A stretch of 64,000 nt of DNA from Agathobaculum sp. Marseille-P7918 (lineage in GTDB: Bacteria; Bacillota; Clostridia; Oscillospirales; Butyricicoccaceae): assembly GCF_900625105.1 (NCBI RefSeq), contig NZ_UYYD01000001.1, positions 372,001 through 436,000 on the forward strand, in the 5' to 3' direction. Position 1 is the first letter of the stretch, and each line of letters begins with the position of its first letter. The notes beneath the pieces were generated by a model. It did not search any database and was not told where the DNA came from. It worked only from the letters and a program-made list of their open reading frames with translations. The position numbers and the translations under genes were made by a program. This document shows positions 27,445 to 36,775 of this stretch, piece after piece.

Positions 27445-28764
27445 ATGGATACCACCATGCACGAAGTCATACAATTTATACAGGAGAATGACGTAAAATT
27501 CATCCGTCTGGCCTTTTGTGATATCTTCGGCAACCAGAAAAACATCGCCATTATGCCGACCGAACTGACGCGTGCGTTTGAACACGGCATCCACTTCAAC
27601 GCGTCCTCCATGCGCGGCTTCCTCAATGTGGACGCCTCCGACCTGCTGCTGTTCCCGGATGCGGCAACGCTGTCCGTGCTGCCGTGGCGGCCGGCGCAGG
27701 GCCGGGTCGTTCGCTTTTTCTGCGACATCCGCTATCCGGACGGCACGCCCTTTGAGGGCGACGGCCGCCGCCTGCTCCGCGAAGCCAGCCGCCGTGCACG
27801 GCAGGCCGGTTACTCGATCACGATGGGAACAGCCAGTGAGTTTTATCTGTTCGAGCTGGACGAAAACGGCCGGCCAACTACCACCCCGCATGACCATGGC
27901 GAATATTTTGATGTGGCGCCGCTGGACAAGGCAGAAAACGTGCGCCGGCAGATCTGCCTGACGCTCGAGGAAATGAACATCCAGCCCGAATCCTCGCACC
28001 ACGAGCAGGGCCCCGGCCAGCACGAGATCGACTTCCGCTATGCGGAGGCGCTGGAAGCCGCGGACAATTTCGTCACCTTCAAATGGGTGGTCAAGTCCAT
28101 GGCGGCATCGAGCGGGCTGCACGCTTCGTTCCTGCCCAAGCCCCTGCCCAGCATTCCCGGCAGCGGCCTGCACCTATCCATCTCCATCATGCGGGACGGC
28201 AAAAACCTGTTCCACCCCGGCTTCGACCAGAGCGAAGACGGCCGCAGTTTTGTCGCGGGCATCTTGCAGCACGCGGCGGAAATGACCGTGTTCGGCAATC
28301 CGCTGACCAACTCGTTCCAGCGTCTGGGCGAGTTCGAGGCACCGAAGTATATCACCTGGTCGCACCAGAACCGTGCGCCGCTGATCGCCGTGCCGCTGGC
28401 AAACGGCAAGCTGGCCAACCGCATGAAGGTGCGCTCGTTTGACGGCTGCATCAATCCCTATATTGTTTTTGCCCTGCTCATTCACGCGGGCCTGGACGGC
28501 ATCGAGCAAAAGCTGCCCCTCGCCCCCGCCTGCAACGAAAACCTGTTCACCGCCTCGGATGCGGTGCGCGCACAGTACCAGGCGCTGCCGGGTACGCTGT
28601 GCGAAGCCATCCGCTGCGCGCAGGACAGTCCCTTTATCGCCCGCCATCTGCCGACCAAGACGCGCGAAGCCTTTTTCGCCGCCAAGCAGGTTGAGCACGA
28701 CCGCATCGCACTGGCAGATGACCGCTTTTCCGCGGAACGCTCGCTGTATTTTGAGCGATATTGA
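27445..28764 (+). CDS. glnA: Type I glutamine synthetase
   Basis: A 439-residue GSI, the standard length for Firmicutes GSI-alpha. Key blocks are ASEFYLFELDENG, SSHHEQGPGQHEIDFRY (metal-binding glutamates and histidine), SGLHLSISI and FEAPKYITWSHQNRAP (ATP and glutamate region). It would feed glutamine directly to the glutamate synthase subunits encoded upstream. It has an AGAGGAG site. It lies 51 bases after the GXGXG gene with no terminator between, so it is probably in the same operon. Divergence from canonical GSI in several places leaves a small chance of a gamma-glutamyl ligase role. Confidence 0.85.
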   Translation: MDTTMHEVIQFIQENDVKFIRLAFCDIFGNQKNIAIMPTELTRAFEHGIHFNASSMRGFLNVDASDLLLFPDAATLSVLPWRPAQGRVVRFFCDIRYPDGTPFEGDGRRLLREASRRARQAGYSITMGTASEFYLFELDENGRPTTTPHDHGEYFDVAPLDKAENVRRQICLTLEEMNIQPESSHHEQGPGQHEIDFRYAEALEAADNFVTFKWVVKSMAASSGLHASFLPKPLPSIPGSGLHLSISIMRDGKNLFHPGFDQSEDGRSFVAGILQHAAEMTVFGNPLTNSFQRLGEFEAPKYITWSHQNRAPLIAVPLANGKLANRMKVRSFDGCINPYIVFALLIHAGLDGIEQKLPLAPACNENLFTASDAVRAQYQALPGTLCEAIRCAQDSPFIARHLPTKTREAFFAAKQVEHDRIALADDRFSAERSLYFERY

Positions 28765-28803
28765 TTTTTCGTCCATCCTTGCCCGAAAGGGGGGAAACGC
28801 TGT

Positions 28804-29379
28804 TTGGAACGCATCATGATCGTTTCCGCCACGCAAAAATCCCATGCTATGCTGACACAATTTCTCTCTTCCTGCGGAGTGCAGGCCAAAACCGTTGCGG
28901 CTGCATCCGGTTCGGAAGCACGCCGCGCGCTTGTGGACGGCGATTTTGATCTGGTTCTGATCAATACGCCGCTGCCGGATGAATTCGGCCATGAGCTGGC
29001 GCAAACCGCGGCCACGGACACGCTGGCCGGCGTTATTCTGCTTGCCAAAGCAGAGATTGCAGACAGCGTTGCCGAAAAGGTCGAGGACGACGGCGTGTTT
29101 GTCGTACCCAAACCGATTTCGCGCGTGCTGTTCATGCAGGCGCTGCGCATGACGCGCGCGGCGCGCTCCCGCCTGACCGGCCTGCGCAAAGAAAACCGCC
29201 GCTTGCAGCAGCGCATCGAGGACATCCGTCTGGTCGATCGCGCCAAGCTGCTGCTGATCGAATGCTGCTCGATGAGCGAACCCGAAGCGCATGCCTATAT
29301 TGAGCAGCAGGCCATGAACCAGCGGCGCACCAAACGCGAGATCGCGGAGCACATCATCTCCGGCGGCATGCCGGAATAA
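28804..29379 (+). CDS. ANTAR-domain antiterminator with pseudo-receiver
   Basis: A 191-residue response-regulator-like protein. Residues 1-120 are a receiver fold, but the phosphoacceptor Asp is Asn54 (LVLINTPLP) and the N-terminal acidic pair is missing (IMIVSAT), so phosphorylation is unlikely. Residues 120-150 are a probable coiled coil and 135-188 an ANTAR RNA-binding domain. ANTAR proteins bind paired hexaloop hairpins and prevent termination; clostridial relatives such as NitR are linked to nitrogen genes. The TTG at 28804 has AAAGGGGGG 9 bases upstream. Its position after glnA and the leader terminators nearby suggest that it controls this island. Confidence 0.88.
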   Translation: MERIMIVSATQKSHAMLTQFLSSCGVQAKTVAAASGSEARRALVDGDFDLVLINTPLPDEFGHELAQTAATDTLAGVILLAKAEIADSVAEKVEDDGVFVVPKPISRVLFMQALRMTRAARSRLTGLRKENRRLQQRIEDIRLVDRAKLLLIECCSMSEPEAHAYIEQQAMNQRRTKREIAEHIISGGMPE

Positions 29380-29483
29380 GCTGCTTTTGTGCGATACCGC
29401 CCAAAGCAGCCGCCTCGCTGCGACAAAATTTTTCCCCTTTTTTTGAAATGAATAGAGAAATTTCCGGCGGATTATGATATACT

Positions 29484-29539
29484 AAATGGTATATGAGCAA
29501 TGACCCTATTGGGAATCTGCTCATATACCATTTTTGTTT
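29484..29539 (+). terminator. Terminator between the ANTAR gene and dapF
   Basis: Perfect 16-bp arms (29484-29499, 29518-29533) with an 18-base loop, then TTGTTTT. It ends the nitrogen operon. A TATACT element lies at 29478-29483, immediately before the left arm, so it could also sit in the dapF leader. Confidence 0.8.
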
Positions 29540-29558
29540 TATCAAGGAGGGAGCCCGC

Positions 29559-30404
29559 TTGAAGCTGTCCTTCACCAAGATGCACGGCTGCGGCAACAAC
29601 TACATTTACTTCAACTGTTTTGACCAGACGGTACCCGATCCCGAATCGCTCTCCGTCCGGCTGAGTGAGCCGCACTTCGGCATCGGCGGCGACGGCATCA
29701 TCCTGATTTTGCCTTCGGACAAGGCGGATGCGCAGATGCGCATCTTCAACGCCGATGGGTCGGAGGGCAAAATGTGCGGCAACGGCATCCGCTGCGTCGG
29801 CAAATACCTGTACGACAACGGCATGGTAGACGGGCGCACCACGATCACGGTTGACACCCTGTCGGGCGTCAAAACGCTCGAACTGACCGTTGAGGACGGC
29901 AAAATGCAGTCCGCGCGGGTGGATATGGGCGCGGCAATCCTCAAACCTGCCGACATTCCGGTTGCTCTTGAAGGCGACACCGTCATCGGTGCGCCGATCG
30001 TTGTGGACGAAAAGGTATATCACATGACCTGCGTCTCCATGGGCAACCCGCACTGCGTCATTTTCCTCGATGAGGACATCGATGGGCTGGATCTCGAGCG
30101 GATCGGCCCCAAATTTGAGCACCATGCGCTGTTCCCGGAACGCGTCAACACCGAATTTGTCAATACCCTTCCGGACGGCAGCCTGAAAATGCGCGTGTGG
30201 GAGCGCGGCTCGGGAGAAACCTGGGCTTGCGGCACAGGCGCATGCGCGGTGGGCGTGGCCGCAGTGCTGACCGGACGCGCAGCAAAAGGCGAGGATATCA
30301 CCGTACATCTGCGCGGCGGCGATCTGACCGTGCGCTACACCGACCAGACCGTGTTCATGACGGGCGCGGCAACGACCGTATTTAAGGGGGAAATCGAGTT
30401 ATGA
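29559..30404 (+). CDS. dapF: Diaminopimelate epimerase
   Basis: A 281-residue enzyme that converts LL- to meso-diaminopimelate for lysine and peptidoglycan. The two active-site cysteines are in MCGNGIRC and WACGTGAC. The TTG at 29559 is the start: AAGGAGGG lies 7 bases before it and the protein then begins [15 protein letters not shown] as in other DapF. The stop overlaps pyrG by 4 bases. DapL, which makes its substrate, is encoded two genes later. Confidence 0.94.
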   Translation: MKLSFTKMHGCGNNYIYFNCFDQTVPDPESLSVRLSEPHFGIGGDGIILILPSDKADAQMRIFNADGSEGKMCGNGIRCVGKYLYDNGMVDGRTTITVDTLSGVKTLELTVEDGKMQSARVDMGAAILKPADIPVALEGDTVIGAPIVVDEKVYHMTCVSMGNPHCVIFLDEDIDGLDLERIGPKFEHHALFPERVNTEFVNTLPDGSLKMRVWERGSGETWACGTGACAVGVAAVLTGRAAKGEDITVHLRGGDLTVRYTDQTVFMTGAATTVFKGEIEL

Positions 30405-32017
30405 CAAAATATATCTTTGTGACCGGCGGCGTCGTCTCCGGTTTGGGCAAGGGCATCACGGCCGCGTCGCTCGGCCGCCTGCTTAAAAGCCGCGGCCTCA
30501 AGGTTGCCGCGCAGAAGCTGGACCCGTATATCAATGTTGACCCCGGCACGATGAGCCCGTTCCAGCACGGCGAAGTATATGTCACCGACGACGGCGCTGA
30601 GACCGACCTCGACCTCGGCCACTACGAGCGCTTCATCGACGAGGATCTGAACAAGTTCTCCAACCTGACCACCGGCAAGGTGTACTGGAACGTCCTGAAC
30701 AAGGAGCGCGCCGGCGAATATCTGGGCGAGACCGTGCAGGTCATCCCGCACATCACCAATGAGATCAAGTCGTTCATCTACTCGGTCGGCAAAAAGACCT
30801 CGGCGGATGTGGTCATCACCGAAATCGGCGGCACGACCGGCGACATCGAGTCCCAGCCGTTCCTCGAAGCCATCCGTCAGGTGGCAACCGAGGTCGGCCG
30901 CCGCAACTGCCTGTTCATCCATGTGACGCTCGTGCCGTTTATCTCCGGCTCGAACGAACCCAAGAGCAAGCCCACCCAGCACTCGGTCAAAGAGCTGCGC
31001 GGTCTGGGCATTTCCCCGGACATCATCGTCGCGCGTGTCGATCAGCCGCTCGACGACGACATCAAGCGCAAGATCTCCCTGTTCTGCACCGTGCAGGAGG
31101 ACTGCGTCATCGAAAACCGCACGCTGCCCGTGCTGTATCAGGCACCCATGATGCTCGAAGAGAGCCACCTGTCCGATATCGTCTGCCGTGAGCTCGCCAT
31201 CGGCGCGCCCAAGGGCGATATGAGCGACTGGGTCGCGATGCTCGAGCGCATCGCTTCCCGTAAGGAGCACGTCAAGATCGCGCTGGTCGGCAAGTACGTC
31301 AAGCTGCACGACGCTTATCTGTCGGTTGCGGAAGCATTGCAGCACGGCGGCTACGAAAATGGCTGCTTCGTCGATATCGACTGGGTCGATTCCGAGGAAA
31401 TCAACGACTCGACCGTGGACAAGCTGCTCGGCGAAGTGGACGGCATCATCCTGCCCGGCGGCTTCGGCCCGCGCGGCGTGGAAGGCATGATCTGTGCGGC
31501 CAACTACGCCCGCACGCAGGGCATCCCCTACTTCGGCATCTGCCTTGGCATGCAGATCGCGGTCATGAGCTACGCGCGCAATGTGCTCGGCTATGAGGAT
31601 GCCAACTCTTCCGAGTTCGACCCCGACTCCACCCATCCGGTCATCGACCTGATGGAGAGCCAGCAGGGCATTTCCAAAAAGGGCGGCACCATGCGTCTGG
31701 GCGCGTACCCCTGCAAGATCCGTCCGGACACCATCATGGCATCGGCTTACGGCGCGGAGATGATCTCCGAGCGCCATCGCCACCGCTATGAGTTCAACAA
31801 TAACTTCCGTGACCAGATCGAGAGCCACGGCATGCAGATCACCGGCACTTCCCCCACGGGCGAGCTGGTGGAAACCGTCGAGATTCCGAACCATCCGTTC
31901 TACATCGGCGTGCAGTTCCACCCCGAGTTCAAGTCCCGTCCCAACCGCGCGCATCCGCTGTTCAAGGCGTTTGTCGCAGCATCGCTGAAAAGGAGCAAAG
32001 ACCATGCAGATCAATAA
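30401..32017 (+). CDS. pyrG: CTP synthase
   Basis: A 538-residue enzyme that aminates UTP to CTP with glutamine. The N-terminal synthase domain begins [17 protein letters not shown]. The C-terminal glutamine amidotransferase domain has the nucleophile in FGICLGMQ and the His/Glu pair in GVQFHPEF. Full length. It overlaps dapF by 4 bases and dapL by 14, a rigid coupling with two lysine and cell-wall genes. Confidence 0.97.
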   Translation: MTKYIFVTGGVVSGLGKGITAASLGRLLKSRGLKVAAQKLDPYINVDPGTMSPFQHGEVYVTDDGAETDLDLGHYERFIDEDLNKFSNLTTGKVYWNVLNKERAGEYLGETVQVIPHITNEIKSFIYSVGKKTSADVVITEIGGTTGDIESQPFLEAIRQVATEVGRRNCLFIHVTLVPFISGSNEPKSKPTQHSVKELRGLGISPDIIVARVDQPLDDDIKRKISLFCTVQEDCVIENRTLPVLYQAPMMLEESHLSDIVCRELAIGAPKGDMSDWVAMLERIASRKEHVKIALVGKYVKLHDAYLSVAEALQHGGYENGCFVDIDWVDSEEINDSTVDKLLGEVDGIILPGGFGPRGVEGMICAANYARTQGIPYFGICLGMQIAVMSYARNVLGYEDANSSEFDPDSTHPVIDLMESQQGISKKGGTMRLGAYPCKIRPDTIMASAYGAEMISERHRHRYEFNNNFRDQIESHGMQITGTSPTGELVETVEIPNHPFYIGVQFHPEFKSRPNRAHPLFKAFVAASLKRSKDHADQ

Positions 32018-33182
32018 GCACTATGACGATCTGGAGCAGAGCTACCTGTTCTCCACGATCGCACGCAAGGTAAACGAATATTCCGCCGCACACCCGGATG
32101 CGGACATCATCCGTCTGGGCATCGGCGACGTCACCCGTCCGCTGGTACCGGCCGTCATCGACGCGCTGCACGCAGCGGTTGAGGATCAGGCCAAGCAGGA
32201 AACCTTCCACGGCTACGGCGACGAACAGGGCTACGGCTTCCTGCACGAAGCGCTGGTCGGCTACTATAAGACCCACGGCGTCACCCTCGACACCAACGAG
32301 ATCTTCATCTCGGACGGCGCCAAGAGCGACCTCGGCAATATTCTCGACATTTTCGGCACGGACAACACCGTGCTGATCCCGGACCCGGTTTATCCGGTAT
32401 ATGTGGACACCAACGTTATGGCAGGCCGCAAGGTCGTGTTCATGGACGCCACTGCGGAAAACGGCTTCCTGCCGCTGCCGGACGCATCGATCAAGGCGGA
32501 TATCATCTATATCTGCTCGCCCAACAACCCGACCGGCGCGGCTTATGACCGTGCAGGCCTCAAGGCTTGGGTGGATTACGCCAACGCACAGAACGCTGTC
32601 ATCCTGTATGACGCGGCATACGAGTGCTTTATCGAGGATGAAAATCTGCCTCACTCGATCTATGAGATCGAAGGCGCAAAGACCTGCGCGATCGAGTTCT
32701 GCTCGTTCTCCAAGATGGCAGGCTTTACCGGTACGCGCTGCGGCTGGACGGTTGTCCCGCAGGCGCTGCTGGACGGCAAGCTGAACAAGATGTGGCTGCG
32801 CCGCCAGACCACCAAGTTCAACGGCGTACCCTATATCGTACAGAAGGGTGCGGCTGCCTGCTTCACCGAGGAAGGCATGAAGCAGATTCACGAGACCCTC
32901 GGCTACTACAAGCAGAACGCCAAGGTGCTCGCCGAGACGCTTGACTCGCTCGGCATCTGGTACACCGGCGGCAAGTCCAGCCCGTATCTGTGGCTCAAGT
33001 GCCCGAACGGCATGGGCTCGTGGGAGTTCTTCGATTACCTGCTCGAGAACGCCAATGTTGTTGGCACGCCAGGCGCAGGCTTCGGCAAGAACGGCGACGG
33101 TTTCTTCCGTCTGACCGCTTTCGGCGATCAGCAGCGCACGCTTGAAGCGGCGGAGCGCCTCAAGAAGCTGCTTTCCAAGTAA
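32004..33182 (+). CDS. dapL: LL-diaminopimelate aminotransferase
   Basis: A 392-residue class I/II aminotransferase that makes LL-diaminopimelate from tetrahydrodipicolinate in one step, bypassing the succinylase or acetylase routes. Its N-terminus ([20 protein letters not shown]) is characteristic of DapL, and the PLP lysine is in [15 protein letters not shown]. It overlaps the pyrG stop by 14 bases. The product feeds DapF, the first gene of the same operon. Confidence 0.92.
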   Translation: MQINKHYDDLEQSYLFSTIARKVNEYSAAHPDADIIRLGIGDVTRPLVPAVIDALHAAVEDQAKQETFHGYGDEQGYGFLHEALVGYYKTHGVTLDTNEIFISDGAKSDLGNILDIFGTDNTVLIPDPVYPVYVDTNVMAGRKVVFMDATAENGFLPLPDASIKADIIYICSPNNPTGAAYDRAGLKAWVDYANAQNAVILYDAAYECFIEDENLPHSIYEIEGAKTCAIEFCSFSKMAGFTGTRCGWTVVPQALLDGKLNKMWLRRQTTKFNGVPYIVQKGAAACFTEEGMKQIHETLGYYKQNAKVLAETLDSLGIWYTGGKSSPYLWLKCPNGMGSWEFFDYLLENANVVGTPGAGFGKNGDGFFRLTAFGDQQRTLEAAERLKKLLSK

Positions 33183-33189
33183 AATCAAA

Positions 33190-33217
33190 GGGCTGTCCCG
33201 GCGGACAGCCCTTTTTT
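33190..33217 (+). terminator. Terminator of dapF-pyrG-dapL
   Basis: GGGCTGTCC and GGACAGCCC form a perfect 9-bp stem with a 4-base loop, followed by TTTTTT, 8 bases after the dapL stop. Confidence 0.93.
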
Positions 33218-33237
33218 GTCAGGCAGGAGGGATCGAC

Positions 33238-33888
33238 ATGGGAATCGTGTTCCCCAAGCGATGCGTATTGTGCGGCGAGATGATGCCCGCCGCAGGTGTG
33301 GGCAAGGCCATGCTGTGCCCAACCTGCGCCGCCGAAGTGCGGCAGCAGTACCGCTGCACCGAACCCATCCGCATCCCGGGTGCGGCGGATGCGGCCGCCG
33401 CGCTGTACTACACCGGCAAGGTCCGCAACGCGATGCAGCGGTTTAAGTTCCAACATAAGCAGCACTATGCGGACTGGTTTGCCGCGCAGATGCTGCCGCT
33501 GCTGGCCGATCGGCTGGACGCATGGCAGCCCGATCTGATCACCTACATGCCGATCGGCTTTCTGCGCCTGCACGAGCGCGGCTACAATCAGGCCGAGCTG
33601 CTGGGCAAAGCCGTCGCAGAACCGTTTGGCCTGCCTTGCATAGCAACATTGCGCAAGCGCGCCTTCACGCCCAAACAGTCCGCGCAGAAGGATGCCACCG
33701 CACGGCAGAAAAACGCCGAGCGCGCGCTTCAGCCGCTGGAAAATGCTGAAGTACGCGGTAAATCGGTCGTACTGGTGGATGATATCATCACCACCGGCGC
33801 AACCGCGGCGGCCGCAGTCAAACTGCTGCGCGAGATAGGCGCGGCGAAGGTTTATGTACTGGCCGCGGCACATACACCCGGGAAATAA
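33238..33888 (+). CDS. comF: ComF-family phosphoribosyltransferase
   Basis: A 216-residue protein with an N-terminal zinc-ribbon-like segment (CVLCGEMM then CPTC) and a PRTase domain with the PRPP motif VVLVDDIITTGAT near residues 178-190. ComF proteins support DNA uptake during transformation in Bacillus; many bacteria keep comF without known competence. A GGAGGG site precedes the ATG. It sits alone between two terminators, so it is probably monocistronic, though no promoter is evident. Confidence 0.88.
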   Translation: MGIVFPKRCVLCGEMMPAAGVGKAMLCPTCAAEVRQQYRCTEPIRIPGAADAAAALYYTGKVRNAMQRFKFQHKQHYADWFAAQMLPLLADRLDAWQPDLITYMPIGFLRLHERGYNQAELLGKAVAEPFGLPCIATLRKRAFTPKQSAQKDATARQKNAERALQPLENAEVRGKSVVLVDDIITTGATAAAAVKLLREIGAAKVYVLAAAHTPGK

Positions 33889-33917
33889 AAAAACCATCCC
33901 TCACGGGACGGTTTTTT
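33887..33917. terminator. Bidirectional terminator, overlaps XRE gene end
   Basis: AAAAAACC and GGTTTTTT flank TCCC/GGGA, with one mismatch. The stop codon of the convergent minus-strand gene (33901-33903) lies in the hairpin. Confidence 0.85.
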
Positions 33918-35052
33918 CAATTGCAAAATCATGAATCTTCCATTCATTAACTCGACCATAGTTGTCAGTCACTTCTGCCACCAGTTCTAATTTCTCAAAC
34001 GACTTTGCCACTGTCCAATCTGGCTCACCATAGGCATAATATTGCCCATTTTCTTCGTTATACTCTGCTGCACTCATCTCCATGCTTTTCAGTTCTGTGT
34101 CGCCCTCCCGCAGAACCAACCTGCATTTTACCGGATAAGCACGAAACCGATCCGACCATGCATTATAGAACCGGTATTGCAACCGCCCACGCACTGTTGT
34201 ACTGCCGTTTTCTGACGTGATCGCGCTGCCATCCAGCAGTGCATCTCCTTGCGCATCAAGCCACTGATAATCAAATTGAAGCCGATATTCTTTTTCCACA
34301 CCGCTGACGGTTTCCAGCAGCAGATTACGCACTTTGCCACTCTCGCGGTCGGTCAGCGTCAGGTATACGGTAAATGCGTCCCGCATTGGAATCTCCGTTC
34401 TGCCCACATAGGAATTATCCTGTTCCAAAATTGCTGCACACGTCCAGTTTTCCCACGCGCTCTGGATAGTGAATTTGGGTATCTCGTTATCCGGGTTCAG
34501 CTCCTTCGGCCGTGCGGACAGAGACAACGCAAGCGTCGTCGAAACCGTTTTGTTCGGGTCATATTGCATATCGTAGGCAATATCATGGTCAGATAGCGCA
34601 TCTTCCTCCACTGTTTCTTGCTGCACGGTGCTTTCCGTTCCCTGCACCTGCGCCTGCAAAACGCGCAGCTGTTCTTCCAGCGATTGTACCCGCGCCATGG
34701 CATAAATATTACCCAGCACGCTTACCAGCACCAGCGCGGCAAGTCCTATGATAAACCGCTTTGTCTTTCGCGTCAAAACGGGCGCATAGGAGATTTTCAG
34801 TCCCTCTGCGGATAGTTTGACGCCCTCCGGCGGCTGAGCCTTATCCGGCAGCGGCTCGTCCGGCCGCAGCAGCGTATCCACCGACACACCAAACAGGCGG
34901 CTCAGTTCGACCAGATTGTCCATCGTCGGTACAGCCTGATCAGCCTCCCACTTGCTGACCGCCTGCCGCGATAGCCCAAGTTTTTCGCCGAGCGCCTCTT
35001 GGCTCAACCCTTTTTCGCGCCGCAGCGCCGCGATCTTCTCCCCTGTCGTCAT
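33901..35052 (-). CDS. Membrane-tethered XRE-family protein
   Basis: A 383-residue protein of unusual layout. Residues 5-62 form an XRE/Cro helix-turn-helix (LSQEALGEKLGLSRQAVSKW). A proline-rich linker follows, then one membrane segment (100-120), a short coiled coil (121-140), and an extracellular part of about 240 residues with no motif I recognise. The HTH would be cytoplasmic and the rest outside, as in a one-component sensor. The start is the ATG at 35052, preceded by AGGCAGGTGG. It has no operon partner. It resembles the RodZ plan, but its HTH is a true repressor type and no cell-shape genes are near. Confidence 0.8.
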   Translation of the reverse strand: MTTGEKIAALRREKGLSQEALGEKLGLSRQAVSKWEADQAVPTMDNLVELSRLFGVSVDTLLRPDEPLPDKAQPPEGVKLSAEGLKISYAPVLTRKTKRFIIGLAALVLVSVLGNIYAMARVQSLEEQLRVLQAQVQGTESTVQQETVEEDALSDHDIAYDMQYDPNKTVSTTLALSLSARPKELNPDNEIPKFTIQSAWENWTCAAILEQDNSYVGRTEIPMRDAFTVYLTLTDRESGKVRNLLLETVSGVEKEYRLQFDYQWLDAQGDALLDGSAITSENGSTTVRGRLQYRFYNAWSDRFRAYPVKCRLVLREGDTELKSMEMSAAEYNEENGQYYAYGEPDWTVAKSFEKLELVAEVTDNYGRVNEWKIHDFAIEKTVP

Positions 35053-35167
35053 ATGCGACCACCTGCCTTTCTGTGCTTTCACCTTACCCGAAAGCGCTGC
35101 AAAACGCCACCAACCTGGCGTTTCTTTTTGTCAACCAGCGGTTGCGTCCCATTTTTCCGATGAAGAA

Positions 35168-35195
35168 AGCCCCGAAAGACGTCTCCTTCGGGGCT
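35168..35195 (-). terminator. Terminator of the 62-residue gene
   Basis: AGCCCCGAA and TTCGGGGCT form a 9-bp stem; on the minus strand it is followed by TTCTTC. The T-run is weak. Confidence 0.6.
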
Positions 35196-35214
35196 GATTC
35201 GTAAGTAACGCGAT

Positions 35215-35403
35215 TTACTCGACGCCTTCGTCCTCACCGTCATGGCGATTGTTGAACGCATATTCCGGACATTTAGCCTTGGCTTCTTCCTCGGTTTCAT
35301 AAGGGCAAGCGCGCACGCGGCCTTCCGTCTCGGAAAGCGCAACACACATCTTTTCATTGCCGGCTGCGAAACGGCGCCGGAACAAGCACCAGAGTTTCTT
35401 CAT
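35215..35403 (-). CDS. Small cysteine-containing protein of unknown function
   Basis: A 62-residue protein. The N-terminus is basic (MKKLWCLFRRRF), the middle has Cys20, Cys33 and Cys45 in an ETEEEAKAKC context, and the tail is acidic. Support for a real gene: an AGGAAAGG site, a consensus promoter 47 bases upstream, and a terminator downstream. No family recognised. The promoter sits inside a perfect 13-bp inverted repeat, so it is probably repressed under some conditions. Confidence 0.6.
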   Translation of the reverse strand: MKKLWCLFRRRFAAGNEKMCVALSETEGRVRACPYETEEEAKAKCPEYAFNNRHDGEDEGVE

Positions 35404-35448
35404 GACATAACATCCTTTCCTGCTGATTGTTAATCAAATAACAATAAT

Positions 35449-35490
35449 AGTATAACGAACCTGACTGCACTTGTCAATCAGGTTCGTTAT
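35449..35490 (-). promoter_or_regulatory. Promoter embedded in a 13-bp inverted repeat
   Basis: Minus-strand TTGACA (35472-35477), 17-base spacer and TATACT (35449-35454). The arms ATAACGAACCTGA (35452-35464) and TCAGGTTCGTTAT (35478-35490) bracket the -35 and reach the -10. On the plus strand the repeat is followed by TTTTTTT. It may be an operator, the lysC terminator, or both. Confidence 0.75.
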
Positions 35491-35518
35491 TTTTTTATCA
35501 AATTATGTGCAGGTCGTT

Positions 35519-36727
35519 TTATTCGCCGAAGAATTCCTCATGGATGGCCTTGACCGCCTTCTCGCTGTCCTCCTCATTGATCAGGACAGAGATCTTGATC
35601 TCCGAAGTGGAAATCATGCGGATGTTGATACCGGCCATGGCCAGCGCTTCGAACATCTTGGACGCCACGCCCGCGGAGGACGCCATGCCTGCGCCGACGA
35701 TCGACACCTTGGCAACCTTGGTGTTGATCGAGACATCCTCGTAGCCGATCATCTCGGCGTTGTCCGCCAGAATCTGGCCGACGCGATCCGCGTCGTCCTC
35801 GCGGATGGTGAAGGAAATCGACTTCTTATTGTCACGGCCGACCGACTGGAGAATGATGTCGATATTGACATTGTGCTTGGCCATAAGCGAAAATACCTTG
35901 AACGCAGTGCCCGGGGTATCCGCTACGTTGATAATGGCAACACGCGCACAATTATTATCACGGGCAACGCCCGATACATTCATTTTTTCCATGTGAGAAC
36001 CCTCCTTGACTTTCGTACCCGGATTGCGGGTAAAGCTCGAAACGACCTCCAGGTCGACGTTATATTTTTTCGCCATCTCAACCGAACGGTTGTGCAGGAC
36101 CTGCGCACCAAGCGACGCCAGTTCCAGCATTTCGTCGTATGTGATCGCGTCCAGCTTGCGTGCGCTGGGTACGATGCGCGGGTCCGCCGTATACACGCCG
36201 TCCACATCCGTGTAAATCTGACACAGATCGGCACGCAGCGTTGCCGCGATGGCAACCGCGGTCGTATCCGAACCGCCGCGGCCCAGCGTCGTCACATCTC
36301 CGAGCTTGTTGATGCCTTGGAAGCCTGCCACAATGCAGATCTTGCCGTTGTCCAGTTCTGCCTGCAGGCGGTCCCCCACGATGCGCTTGATGCGCGCATC
36401 CGAATAATTGCTGTTGGTCTCCAGACCGATCTGCCAGCCGGTCAGCGAAACCACGGAAAAGCCGAGTTTCTGAATCGCCATCGCCAGCAGCGACATCGAG
36501 ATCATTTCGCCCGTGTTGAGCAGCACATCCATCTCGCGCTTGGACGGATGGTCGTTCAGCTCCGCCGCCTTAGCGATCAGATCATCGGTCGTATCACCTT
36601 GCGCGGAGACGACAACAACCACCTTGTTGCCGGCCTTCGCGGTCTTGGTTACAATATCCGCAACATTTCTCAGCCGCTCGGTGTCCGCCACCGAAGTGCC
36701 GCCGAACTTTTGCACAATAAGACTCAT
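35519..36727 (-). CDS. lysC: Aspartate kinase
   Basis: A 402-residue enzyme that phosphorylates aspartate, the first step to lysine, threonine and methionine. The catalytic start is VQKFGGTSVAD and the C-terminal third carries tandem ACT domains, implying feedback control. An AAGGAGG site precedes the ATG. It is the last gene of the ACT-hom-thrB-lysC operon, so the threonine branch is most likely its main regulator. No separate start for a beta subunit was examined in detail. Confidence 0.95.
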   Translation of the reverse strand: MSLIVQKFGGTSVADTERLRNVADIVTKTAKAGNKVVVVVSAQGDTTDDLIAKAAELNDHPSKREMDVLLNTGEMISMSLLAMAIQKLGFSVVSLTGWQIGLETNSNYSDARIKRIVGDRLQAELDNGKICIVAGFQGINKLGDVTTLGRGGSDTTAVAIAATLRADLCQIYTDVDGVYTADPRIVPSARKLDAITYDEMLELASLGAQVLHNRSVEMAKKYNVDLEVVSSFTRNPGTKVKEGSHMEKMNVSGVARDNNCARVAIINVADTPGTAFKVFSLMAKHNVNIDIILQSVGRDNKKSISFTIREDDADRVGQILADNAEMIGYEDVSINTKVAKVSIVGAGMASSAGVASKMFEALAMAGINIRMISTSEIKISVLINEEDSEKAVKAIHEEFFGE

Positions 36728-36775
36728 ACTGATTACGTTTCCTCCTTATATAGCCTGCCGCAGACGCGGCCTCGC

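Noticed and set aside
30335-32014. 559-residue minus-strand frame opposite pyrG
   Set aside because: Perfect shadow of CTP synthase, with no start signal and no family.
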